NCBI RefSeq assembly: GCF_000002995.4
Contig: NW_025062478.1
Coordinates: 8,780,001-8,844,000, forward strand
Length of the DNA stretch: 64,000 nucleotides
Direction: 5' to 3'
Origin: Brugia malayi
Lineage: Eukaryota; Nematoda; Chromadorea; Rhabditida; Onchocercidae
In this document: positions 16,350-28,769 of the stretch, in pieces
How the letters are laid out: every line of letters starts with the position of its first letter
How positions within the stretch are numbered: the stretch's first letter is position 1
Translations under genes and position numbers: made by a program
The notes under the pieces: model-generated
Told to the model about the DNA's origin: nothing
The model's input: only the letters and a program-made list of their open reading frames with translations
Databases searched by the model: none

Positions 16350-17293
16350 AGTTGCTGTTGAGAATCACATGTGTGCTGTAGGGTTTACTCCAATCTTACT
16401 TGTGCTTAATACATCGCTTGAAATGCTTGGAACTTTGAGTAATTTGGAAGATGTAAGTGTCTATCTTAGTGGATAAACAAAGAAATTATTGTAATTCAAT
16501 TCTTCTCCTTTTCTTTTCATTTCCCGCTTTCTTAACGAAGAATATATCGATGAATCATCGAAAATGAGAAAAAGGCAAAACATAGTTAAAGATATAGATA
16601 TTTGTTTTCTTTTTTCTGTTTAATTTGATTAATAAATGATATAACTTTTATCATAAATAATTAATTGACCAAAAAATGATCAGTTAGTGAATAAATCAAT
16701 CGTAAGATAATTGTAAATCAATAGAGAAGCCATTTAATACATGGACAATTAACATTGAAGGAAATTTATCGGATTGATAGAAATAAAATAATGATGAGTG
16801 TCAAGTCAAGGATTATCAATCCCGTCGTTGTTAGTTAGAAGAATTCCCTGAGATCGGGGGATCATGATATTGAAGAAGCAAACGTCTGATGTTTGATGTC
16901 ATCTAAAAAATAAGTGCGTAAAAAAGCAGAATTGATTGATTACATGTTGTCTTCCTCTTTTGTTGAAAAAAAAAAATGTTAACTGAAAGTAAAAATATTA
17001 CTTATGTAAATCTTGGCCAACATGTTGAAGGCTTTGTCTCGTGTTATACTTATTAAAATAAAAGATTCTTCTAATAGCTCTGATAGTATTTCCATCGAGA
17101 GATAGAATTATAAATTAGATTTAGTAATTTCTCTCCTCGTCTCGTCACTAATAATTTAGTAATTTGAACAGTATTCAAAGAGTTTTGAGATGCCAGAATA
17201 TAATTTTTCATGAGAAATGAATATTTAAGGAATAGATATAAGTGACCGAAGCAATACGATAGTGCATTTTAATGAATGAATTAAGTAAATGAA
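16350..17293. other. Intergenic spacer
   Basis: AT-rich spacer between the 3' end of the LRR-GPCR gene (stop at 17296-17294) and the small block upstream of SRP54. I see no ORF, repeat or RNA gene. It should contain the 3' UTR of the receptor and the promoter for the SRP54 side. Confidence 0.5.
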
Positions 17294-20200
17294 CTAAGTA
17301 GAAGATTCATTCGAGAAACACTGAAAACGATATGATGGAATGGGTGGTGTCAAGCTACCACGACCACTGTCTTTACCGGTACTCCGAACACTTGCTCGTC
17401 GACTCTGTAGCTGCTTCAGCAGTACCACACAATCCTGTCTTTCTGTCGGTAGTTGTTGCTGAAAGCAAAATTTCAGAAAAGATTCGTGAAATATTCGTTA
17501 TTTCTATGATTCTTTTTCGTTTTCACTAAAATTTCCACTAAATTTTGAATTTACGAACTTCACGAGCGAGCTATTTGTTGATTTTAGATATTTTAAATTC
17601 AAATATACTAATTACTTGTTGAAAACTTGATGTTTTATGAGACAAAAGATTCGGGGTTATATTCTTTTCCATTACAACATGTTCTGAGATATCACTCATT
17701 CTTGGTACTGCTGAAACTCGTAATCGTTCATTGAAAATTAGCGGTCGTTTCTCAGACTGTGCACCTGCATGAGTTGACATTTCTTTGTGGCACGTTGACG
17801 AGGGTAGTGACCTAAATTTTAAACGTATTTTAGAAGTAAGAAAGAATAAATGGCGCACATTGCCACAAATTTCAAATCTCGAGTTCATTTTTCTCTTGGT
17901 CTTGTTTTGCTTTATCTATCTCATTTATTGCTAACATATGAAAGATATGTACATCAAGGTGACGTACCTGTACACGTTGTAATTCTTAAAGACTTTTCGT
18001 AAATCCAACAATGATCTCTGTCGTCGAACATCATTCTGGAAATCTGTAGACTACAACCTCTTATGCTGCGATTCTTGATATTACAACTCATTATTTCTTT
18101 ATCTTCAGGGTTACTTTAGGAGGTTCTATTATGCATACGATTTTCTATATGCATTTTGCTTGATCAATCCATGTTCCTATAGTTGTATTCAATATAATCA
18201 TTTGTAATTCTGTTCCGATTTAAATTTATTTCACCTAAATAAATCCAGAAATTTAGGCAAAATTTCCTTCCAAAATTGATCTGTTAAGAAAAGTTTACCT
18301 CAATCATCGATTCCGATTCGTTTACTTTTCCCATCGTTCGCAGATGTGAGTGATAGTGATGGAACATGCAAAATGACTTTTCAGCATCCAAATAAACTCA
18401 TTAAAAATTTTTGAATGTTGTCCGAATATTTGTAGTGATATTTTGAAGAGTTAGATCACATTCAAATAGATGAAATGTAAGGACAGGCAGACATATAGAT
18501 TAGTAAACATTTCTATAATTAAACTTACTTCAATTCATTGGAGTCATTTGCTGTCTTACTACTTAGCAATGATATCCAACATGGTCGTATATGAGTAATT
18601 TTGGTAAGAAATACGTATAAAAACGGATTTGTAAATGCATTAATCGGATAAAATAGTACTAAAAATATCTTCGCCACACTGATACTAATAAGAGGGTGTC
18701 CCAGTGCTGCCGTTAAACCTGTAAAAAGAATTTTATAAAAGAAAAAAAGGTTTCATGAAGCGCATTTTTCAAAAAAAAATTTTTTTTTAAAAAAAAAACA
18801 AAGGTTTCATCTGACCTGCCATTTATTTTAAAAGCAATTGATACCACTATTCTTTAATGGTAAAATATTCGATTGAAAATAGGAAGAATGAATCAATTGT
18901 TTAGCTTACCGAAAAAAAGAGTCGGAAACCAGCAAAGCATTTCCGTACCAATTAGTGTTGCCATTTTCAGAATGATCGCTTTATCTTCTGATCGCTTCGG
19001 TTGTTCCGGATCACAAAGCATCCTTACAATGAAACTATAGCTAATTGCCATGCCCAAAAATGCAAGCAAATTGAACAACAAACTGCCAATTACATAGATC
19101 TGCAACTGAATTAAATTATCTTCTAATCAGATAAAACAACTGATAACTGTTAATCACACTAGTTTTTGATTTCGATTATGTAACTGAAGTTATTTTGAAA
19201 TTTTAACTCACATCTCAATAAAACAAGTAAATTTTATGGTTTGAATTTAATAGCTTCAATTAAAAATTTTTGAAATCTGGAATTAAATTGATGAAAAGAT
19301 TTCAACTGGAAAAATAATACCCGGTCAAAATTATCCTCAATGGAAAGAGGTAGACAAACGCTGGTGCTTGTATACGTGGATACACCTATAATTGGTAGTA
19401 CTGCCATCGTAAATGCTATCAGATATGCCACGGCCATCATCATTATCGCAGTTCTCATCCGCAAACGTTTTCCGTAAAAGGCATTCCTAATAAATTTTTC
19501 TTTTTTCCGGAAGTAAAACAAATAAAGCGACGTAGTTTACAAATGTTTTAACTTGTCATCAAATATGTTCATTTCTTTTCTTTTCAAATCGGATTATATG
19601 ATTTATATATTTGTACCTGATATTATAGCACATATCAAAAGCAATCAGAAACATCGACATAATAGAAATTTCGGAACTGAAAACGGAAATGAAACCAGCT
19701 ATGTTACAACCAATACCGGTTTGCCATGCAACCGCATAATTATAATATTCATTTGATGTCTTATAATCTGCTATTGCCAGTACACCAAGATAAACACCTA
19801 AAAATGCACTACTACAAGTGTCATTTTTGATTTTATTATTACTGATTCAATGACCAGGTCAAAGGGTACTGATTAATCAATGCATCACGTAAGGATAAGC
19901 TCCTGTTTTACCGCAGTACCATTATTATTTTCTTTCACTTTTAGCTCATTTTTCCGCCTTTTAGCCTTTTTTTGCTCTCAGTAAATATTTTCCTAATTTT
20001 ATACTTTCGATCTCCAATATATGATCAGTGAGCATTTGATGGGACATTCTATCCAGTATTAAATTCATTCAATTCCAATCTTTTATAACTTTTATGAAAT
20101 GTATTTCAAACAGATTCACCTTTCTAGGCTTTTGATCCGTTTCAGCCCAAATTACGCTCTTCAACGAGCAAATTTTGCATTTAACATAACCTTTTTTTTC

Positions 20201-23200
20201 ACTCTTTCAACTGATAGATACCTTCCTTGGCTAACCTGTTAGCAAATCCGCAGTGGACAAATTAGCCATGAAGAAATAATGGACTTGCATTCTCTTTTGT
20301 CCCATTTGGCATAGCACAATCCATACGCCTATATTACCAACAATGGCCGAAATCCATACAAACCATATTGCCCAACGTAAAAAGTCATAGCTGCAAGTAA
20401 AAGTTATTACCATTGACCAAAATGTCATCAACGATGTATGTGACACATTGGTTAATTACTACAGCATAGAACTTGAAACTTGGGAATATATTTATTAGTT
20501 AATGAATAAGAATGTTTTCAAGACTATTCAACTTACCCAATGACATCTTCGCAAGGATTCAGCGCATTTGGCATCGGAGTGCATTGGATAGATGCAAAGA
20601 AATCACTAACAGCACTCGATGTACAATTGAAAGTCGTCAAAAGTCCAACATCAGCGTCCTCAAATTCAGGCTCCAATAATGTGTCCCAGTCATCGTCTAT
20701 CTTTAATTAACAAAGTTAGGCATGCATTAAAACTTGGCTAGCATATTAATAAAACATATCTAAAAAATTGGACGAATTTTCTCTTCGATAAAAAAAATCG
20801 ATGTGCTATTTTTGGCACTATTTTCGTATAACATAAAAATAATACATAAACATATATATATATACCTCAATAGTAATATTACCAGCATTGACAGAATCAA
20901 ACCATTGTAACAAATCGGAAAAATCTAGCGGATTTTCCCGCGATTCTTGTGGAAGCAATATTGAGCGATCAGTTCGCGCAAACCGTCGTCGCAAGCGATT
21001 GAGTTTTGGGGTTGATTTGGCGGAACATTCACGATTTCGAATCTCTTCCAGATTTTTCGTGTACATTTCACCAGCTGTACTGATTTCCTTTGAGGCATAC
21101 TGCAACCAGAGCAGAGAACGATTAATGAGCTTTCTGGCAATTTTCTAATTTTACCAAAAAGATTTGCTTACCAAAAAAAAATTCTTTATTTCTTGCTGAA
21201 AAAGAATTTATTTAATGTGGTGTCAGAAGATATGAATGGATATGAACAAGAACAAAAACACGGTGGCAAATAATGACTATCGTTTTTGAAGGTTGAAATT
21301 TACTTTGAATAAGCAGCAATGGTATGGATAAGTGAATTCAACTTTTTTCAATGATGTAAAAGCCAAAATTGGTGGCAATTTTTTCAGGTCCTCAGTATCC
21401 TTTAATTTTAGACCTTCTAAACGAGATAAACCGGTCGTTGGAAGTTCTGTGATACCGGTACGTGAAAGATCACTGAAATGTAAAATGATTTCAAGTGGAA
21501 CACTAAATGAGTCATATCTGCAAAAAATGCATAATTTAATCACTTAAATGGTTGAGAGAGAATCAACAAAACGGATATTGTAATTATTTATTATAAAAAA
21601 TGGAATATAATTAATAAATTTCAAACTACTTACAGGAGTTTAATGAATGATATGCCGGCAAATGTATCAATTGAAAGGCGTTTAAGTTCTAGATTATCAT
21701 TCAATTCTCTATAAAAATAGGCATGAATTATATCTTGTATTCAAAAACTTGTAATTTGAATAAAAATCATTTGAAAGGCGTTTAAGGCATGAAATAATTT
21801 TCAAATGAATAATTATAAATTACTATAGCATTTGGATGCATTTTGTTCAACTTTAACCCATAAAACATACAGCAATGAAAATCGACAATTAGCAAATATA
21901 TGACTTCCAATTTCACGTAAGTCATTATTGTTAAGACGAATTTTATTAGCATGAACAGCTCGAAGTTGACCATCTCCGAGATATTCGATATGATTGTAGG
22001 AGAAATCAATTACTTCCATAGCTAATCGATGTCTCGGTGTCATCTCTAACGTTGGCATACGTACCAAACCATTGTTGCTCATCATCCAGAAATAATGATT
22101 ATAGTGTTATCACCTTTGATCAATTATTTTATTATCATTCAACTATCTTTCAATTAATCTTATAGAAATCATTCAAGCGAAAATCAATAATTTATAAATT
22201 AAAAATATTAGTCTTTTTTTGCTGTGTAATAACCAAGAAATAATTACATAAAACCATTGCGAAAATAATTGGAAAGTTCAAATATTTACAATGTTAAGAT
22301 TCTTGTGTTATTAATAAGTAGAATTCCAGTAACTTCTTTTAGATTTTTACATCCACTGACAGATCTGAAAAATGACAAACAATTAAGCAATTTGCGCCTT
22401 TTATCGGTCATGCGACATGTGCACCTTTAAAGTAATTAAGAAAAAATAGACTGAAACCTGAACTAACAGTTTGCCAAGATTATATAGATAGCCAAATGCA
22501 TCAGCGTTAATTGATTGTAATGCATCCGAATCTTCGATAACACTGCAAATTGTTCTGTTCATTAATTTAACAAAATTTAAAATTTTAATACATACAATGC
22601 TAAAATATTTGAAGATATATTATATAAGATATTGTATTAAATGTTAGTTACAAATTTATGTTTCAGTGTAAAAAAAAAAAATCTTTTTCGAATATTCCAT
22701 CTTTAACAAAATGGAATAGAAAATAAACAAATACAAAGAAACAAACATTTCCTCCAGATGTTGATACCTACTGAAAGCATTTTCACGAATATGACTGATT
22801 CCTACATTATAGAGTAACCTGAAAAAATAAGTTTAAATTTTTTAAATTATATACATCCATAATAATTTGCGTCCAGAATTTTTTGTTTTTTTTTTGTGTG
22901 TATGTATTTTGAGGAACTACGAAAAAATAAAAACGAAATGTTTTTTAAATGTGTATGCCACTATTAAATCGTTTCATTTCCTTTCTTTCTTTCGTGTTGA
23001 CACGAAAGCAAATTGAGATAACCTATGGCTTTTTTCAAAATGGTCCTTCAAATAATACTTAACTTTCTTTTGTTTTGTCCTAATCTTATGAATTTCTAAG
23101 ACAGAATTTAAGAATTCAAGAAAAAAGATAGAACAAAGAAGTTAAGAATGAGATGACTAACAGACGGCGAACATTATCGGTTAAATTTCCCGGTATTTCA

Positions 23201-23694
23201 CTAACCGATTGCCCAACACAGCAACATTTAGGTTCACTTATAAATATCGTACAGCTGCATCCACGTTCCACACGACAAACTTTCTCATACCTTTATTATT
23301 GATTAGTGAAAAAACCTCTTTTTTTTTCTCTAATGATTTCATTTTAACATATTTCTTGAAAATTTAGATAAAATTTAACACAAAAAAGAAGTATTTCTTA
23401 TCGAAAGGTAATGTCATCTCCCTGTTGACAACCTGAATTACTTTTCAGTAGTACCACCACTACAGAAGAACCATTTATTGCTTTTTGCATATTCTGATAA
23501 TATATCACTACATTGTGACATCTTTATAAACCAACACATCAATTATTCATATTTGAGGAATTATTTTCATTATTATTCTTATTATTATTTTAACCGTAGA
23601 ATTTTGAATGGGAAATTTGATACCATTTCAAATCCTGAGCAGTTGTACCATTAGAAAGTATAAAAATGATAAGAGCTGAAAGAAAGTGACGCAT
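17294..23694 (-). CDS. fshr-1: Leucine-rich-repeat GPCR, glycoprotein hormone receptor family (FSHR-1 type)
   Basis: Homologue of the FSH/LH/TSH receptor family; in worms, fshr-1 acts in germline, stress and innate-immunity signalling. Signal-peptide exon 23694-23624 ([20 protein letters not shown]). LRR exons: 23290-23162 (Cys-rich cap), 22818-22768, 22542-22468, 22364-22290, 22077-21871, 21708-21634, 21472-21304 (ends with the hinge motif YPYHCCLF). Hinge exons: 21099-20866 and 20700-20537 (NPCEDVIG). 7TM exons: 20390-20236, 19797-19617, 19486-19321, 19105-18910, 18718-18529 (TM7 NPFLY). Tail exons: 18376-18299, 18035-17968, 17811-17616, 17458-17294 (TAG). About 880 aa. Phases agree except at three places: the exon after the signal peptide (near 23440-23403, no GT donor), the start of 22077-21871 (weak acceptor), and the TM7-to-tail junction. 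The E/DRY-type motif is degenerate (AFDMCYNI). The tail holds a PKA-like RRASVRS. Confidence 0.9.
23624..23694 (-). other. Signal-peptide exon of the LRR-GPCR
   Basis: ATG at 23694-23692 opens a basic, then hydrophobic, then polar N-terminus typical of a secretory signal, ending at the donor gtatca in phase 2. The next coding segment reads as [13 protein letters not shown] in the frame that joins the Cys-rich cap exon at 23290. However, that segment ends at CGATAAG without a GT donor, so this part of the model is provisional. Confidence 0.6.
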
Positions 23695-26600
23695 AATCGT
23701 TCCATCTCATATGGTGTCGAACACTGCATTAAGCTGTATAGCAGTGATAATGCACACAGAATGTTTTATCAGTTCCATGCTTCAAATAGGAACACATGAA
23801 AGTAGGTAAAAATAAGCAGAAAGGATGGACGAAAACTTTACAATTCTCTTTTCTAATTTTTTTTTTTGAACTAATAAATTTTAATAATAAAAAATGTAAA
23901 TAACTACATGATAACAAATCTAAGGAACTGATTGCTTTTATATTAAATTCCATCTATTTAAGCATATCTGATAGCAATTTATCAACTAAAGTTTACTCTA
24001 ATCAGGTCAAAGTGCATTAATCTATTTATAGAATCATGGAAAAAGTGTTTCTCACTAGCATTCTTTCATGGAGTATAAGCAATCAAACACTTTATTAGCC
24101 TACCCTGCTGATATCAAAAAGAAAAGAAAAAAGAAGAAATTAGTCACAGTATTATTTAAGATAGAGTGTTTAAATAAATTTATTCAAAAACAAAGAAAAA
24201 AAGAATTAAATTAGGCATTAAGAAAACAAAGAAATAAAACGCACTATTAACATAAATATTTCATCAAAAAAAAACAATTATGCGAATTTAGCTGTTTGTT
24301 CAAATTTGCATCATTATCTTTTGAAAAAAAATTTAAATTAGAATGTGATTGCTAAATATTCCAGACAAGAAAAAAACCGGAAATAAGACGAGAAATGAAT
24401 AAAAAGAAGTAAATCAGAATACTCAATTGTATCATTTAATTTTAAACATTTGTATATCACTATTAAAATTGTCATCGAAAAAGAATTGCAAACTGAAGTT
24501 TCCTTATAACTATCTAATATGCAAACTTTCCGGAATATCCTTAGATCCGGAAACCCTCACGTTTCATTTACGAGGAAAATATTCCTTCTTTTTTTTTTCT
24601 CTCTCTCTCTCTCTCTCTTCCTGTCTTTTTGCATGAAATACAGTTAGCAAAGTGATGATATAGTTTGTTATTTTCTTCTTATACCTGCAAATGTTGCATA
24701 AATTTTCTATAAGGAAAGTTTTCATCGTGGAAAGATCGGTTGAGGAATACGAAAGAAAGGTAAAATGTTTGAGTAATATTTACGTCCTTTCAAACACTAT
24801 TGCTTTGCTATTTTCATGCAATTAAATTAGAGAAATAGTTACAAGAAATCGATCTATTCATTTAAACATTGCAAAAATGCGGACAGACAAAGGTTGTTTG
24901 GTGTCATGTGACACAATCATCGGAAGAGAGAGAGGGAAGGAGAGAGGTTCAATGATACAATGTAATTGACATGAGACCTGCTTGGTTCATAATGATGTAT
25001 TAAATTCAACTAATTAGAACAGGTCGTTTTCCTTCCTGTTACCTGTTTGTCTTCAGTGATTGTTATAAGTGATAAAATAACAAAGCAAGAGAAATCAATA
25101 AAATGCTATTTTTAGCATCACGTTTAAATCACAATGTTTTTGTCATTCAGCAGGTAATTTACTAAACTAATTTAGAAGTTGAAACTTTCAACAAATCTAC
25201 TTTCGAATTTTGTTTTCTTTTTGTCTTATAGAAAAAACAAATTTCATAATACATCAAATGGCAATTGTGTTGTCATATTTCTGCAACAATAATGGCATCA
25301 GATTAAGGTATTATCACAAATTGACCTATTATCACGGAAACATAATACAGAAATATGTAATATCGATTTTCGATTTGATATAAAAGTTTGTATGAATTCC
25401 TTTGCCAATTATTTTTGCTACTTTTTTCCTGATTAAGCAGTAGTATTAGCAATACGAATAGCACTACCAACAAAAACAATAACAACAACAACAACAGCAA
25501 CAGCAAGAGTAGAAAGGTTGAAGTCAGCTCCACAAATGGAAAAGATACTAGCAAGAAATATCAAAATAGGAAATCAGTAAACAACCGAACTGCATACATT
25601 TTATCATGATTACAATCATCGAGTATTTAAATGTTTGGAAAAAATCGGTTGGCTGCTTATTTACAAAGTTGAGTATTGTTTTTGTGTGACAGGATACGAC
25701 ATGACAAGTTTTATGATGGATATTAGAGAAGTACAGTGGTGATCAACAATCAACTGGATTGTAAATGAATCAAAAATTTTCATTTTCATTTTCTTTATTT
25801 GAACAGTAATCCGGTTGTGACGATATGAGAATGGTAGTGATAGTTCTATCATTTTGCTAACTTCACCCTTTCATTTCTCATTCTTTACTCCCTTTCTACA
25901 GTTCCGTTTGTCCCACTTTTCAATTGTAAAAAGAAGGATAGAAAAAAAGAAAAAAAAAAATAAGGAAAGGAGTAAAATTCATTGTATTGGTATGTTTACC
26001 AATCTTGAATTTTGTTATTTTATTGCTTGTTTTGCAGAGCAAAATTAACCCTTATTTCTTATAGAATGGTTAAAATCTAAAAATTAAAAATGAAATCTTT
26101 TCTTTTTTACTCTATCCTGTTTAGCTATATTTCAAAATAATAAAAAGCCAAGGTTGATTGATTGCATGTACTGCTTGCTATTGTTTTAATAAGTAAATAA
26201 GTGGTATTATTTTAATAACAATCACGCTATTGGATTATTTATTAGCTAGAAATTTTCTATTTATAGTTTAAATGAAATTAATTCACAGAGTATTTCTTTG
26301 CAGTAGATATTAACTGTTTTCCCTGAAAATACTAGCAGTTGTTTCTAGAATTTTAATAGTAATAGTGTTAAGGAATAGATTATCGATTAGTTTCCAACTA
26401 TAGCCATCGAATCCTGCATTTAAGAATTATATGTTGTATGGCATTGCAAAATTGGGGAAAGTGTTATTAGAATTTATGAATTTGTAATTGAGAAGAGAGG
26501 ATGAAGTGATACATTGATTAGTCTTAATTGTTATCAGTTATTTAATCGTCTGTTGAAATGGAAGAATGAGCTAACCTTTTGACAATAGCAAGCAGTTTGG

Positions 26601-28769
26601 AAGAATTGATTATGTTTGAACTGAGTGGAGCATTTCAACAAGATAGGCGAAGACCAAAGAATATCTCTTTGTTTACCGATCATATGTAAATTAATTTGAA
26701 TCACAAAGCAACACAAAAAGAGACACGTCATATCACAAAAGCGACACTTCAAAAGAGACACGTCGTAAGCATGTCTCTATAACCATGATATTGATCTGTT
26801 TGTAAATGAAAAGTTCAATTGCTTTGTAGGTTAAATTATAGATATAAAGTAAATAAGTGTAATGAACTTTATGATTCTTGCAGAGTTCAATTTTATCACC
26901 ATTTGTTAAAGATAATTTATAATTTATATTAGATTAATTTATTAGTTTTTAGAATTTATTCTCAAATATATTTGCTACAACACATATCTTCTATAATAAG
27001 TTTTTCATTGTTTAATCGCTACTATTAAAAAATGCGTGGAACATTCTTCAAAATTAATGGCATTTAAGCTATTTTATTGTAACTTTCTTTAAATACTCAT
27101 TTCAACAATTTCATGAAATTTCAATTAATTTAAAAGTTAGCAATAATGTGTAGAATGTGTATTTGTTTATATATTTTCATTCACTAAGGGAGAATTAAAG
27201 TTAATGTACCATAAGATTGTTGGGATACCCACATCGATTATTTGTGTAAATTAGGCAAATGATAAAAACCATATGATATATCTAATAAAATTACTAAGAG
27301 TCAACATTAATAGATTATGCTGAAATGATCTAAAAAGAACTTTCTGATATTAAAAACTATTACAAATTTCAAAATTATTTAATTTAGGACTCCTCCTAAA
27401 GTGGAACAGATGGATAGCTCTAAGTTATATTTTAACATTGTTTACTAGGAGCCATTTCTCTTTTTTTAATTTGCAATAATTTGAAAATTTGAAAATCTTC
27501 TTCATAAAATGTCGATTTTCTAATATCGAAATTTCTAATATCATAATATGTTTTAAAATTTCTTATGTTATAAAGTGCCGAGATTTCAGTTACTAATTTA
27601 AAATTGAACACTTAAAATTTGAAAAAACTAAAAGATGTCAGACTTTGAAAAAGATTCATTTTCCAGATGTATGATAATAAGCAGTTAGAAATGTCATTCT
27701 TAATTCTAATCTTTCGCTGGTAAGGAAAACATCATTTGTTGTGTGTAAACAATAATTAAATGTGTTCAAAACCTTAAATTGTTCTGGAATTTGTTCCTTC
27801 TACATTATCCTTCTACTTAATTAGTTTTCTGATTGGAATTGTTCAATTATTTAATTTGAATTGTTTGTCTGTCGAAAATTGTTCAAAACGGAAATATTTA
27901 GTCAGTTAGTCAAATTGTCTAATGGCTTAGTCCAACTTGTTTAGTTGTGTAATTCCAATTGTTTAATTATTGATTGAAATTGTTTAATTGTCTAAGTAAA
28001 GAAGGAAAGAAACACATGAGCAGTGTTCAATGGAATTTTTAATTAGTAAAGTTATTTTTGTAAATATGCAAGCCAAGTGACGTTTTACATTGAAGCTAAC
28101 GTCTTTGCCAATGTGCGTTGCATTTACACGTACGTCAATACCAACCCATATGAGTTTAATAATAATTTGGAAACTAATTTGCAAGTCAATTATATAAATC
28201 CCAATTTTATCATAATTAATCAATAATTAATAGGTGGTACTTTAACTGATTATTAGTACGCATTTGGCCGAAGACAGAGAAATTAATTAGTTAGTAGAAT
28301 AATTTATTGGCCATGATTAAATAGGTGGCCAATATTATAAGTTTGCTTTTATGAAAATGAAGGAAACATTTTGCTGATTTTAAGATGGTCACTCTCTGTA
28401 TTTATATTCAAAACAGTTCCATTAATTCAGTTGAATTCCAATTTTGTTTGTGTGAGTACAGCAATACTTCCACTTATCAAAAATTATTAATTAGTGCAAT
28501 ACAGAGAGTGGATAAGGTTTTCAAATTGATGAATCAATTCATATATGTTCACATAGTGATTTATTATTCTTTGTTCATTCATTTGCCAAGCTAAGTTATC
28601 TATGGCTAGCATTTTATAGCTGAATTGTATTCAATAAGCTATGCTTAAGTTTATTACTTCAAAAAGTTTTCACATGTAAATGAAAATAAATAAGCAATAT
28701 TATTTATAAACTAATAATTTAATCAGAAATGAGATCAGCAAGAAAATGGAAAGCATGAATCCGAATGTT
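23695..28769. other. Intergenic region, low-complexity tracts
   Basis: About 5 kb between the receptor's start and the globin's stop. It contains TC repeats (24597-24618), an AGAG tract (about 24926-24945), a CAA/CAG-type trinucleotide tract (about 25468-25510), and a run of degenerate TTGTTTAATTG-like units at 27830-27995. ORFs here are short and lack splice partners. No gene recognised. Confidence 0.5.

Noticed and set aside
25303..25554. Leucine-rich ORF on the minus strand
   Set aside because: It is produced by the CAA/CAG/ACT trinucleotide tract read in antisense.
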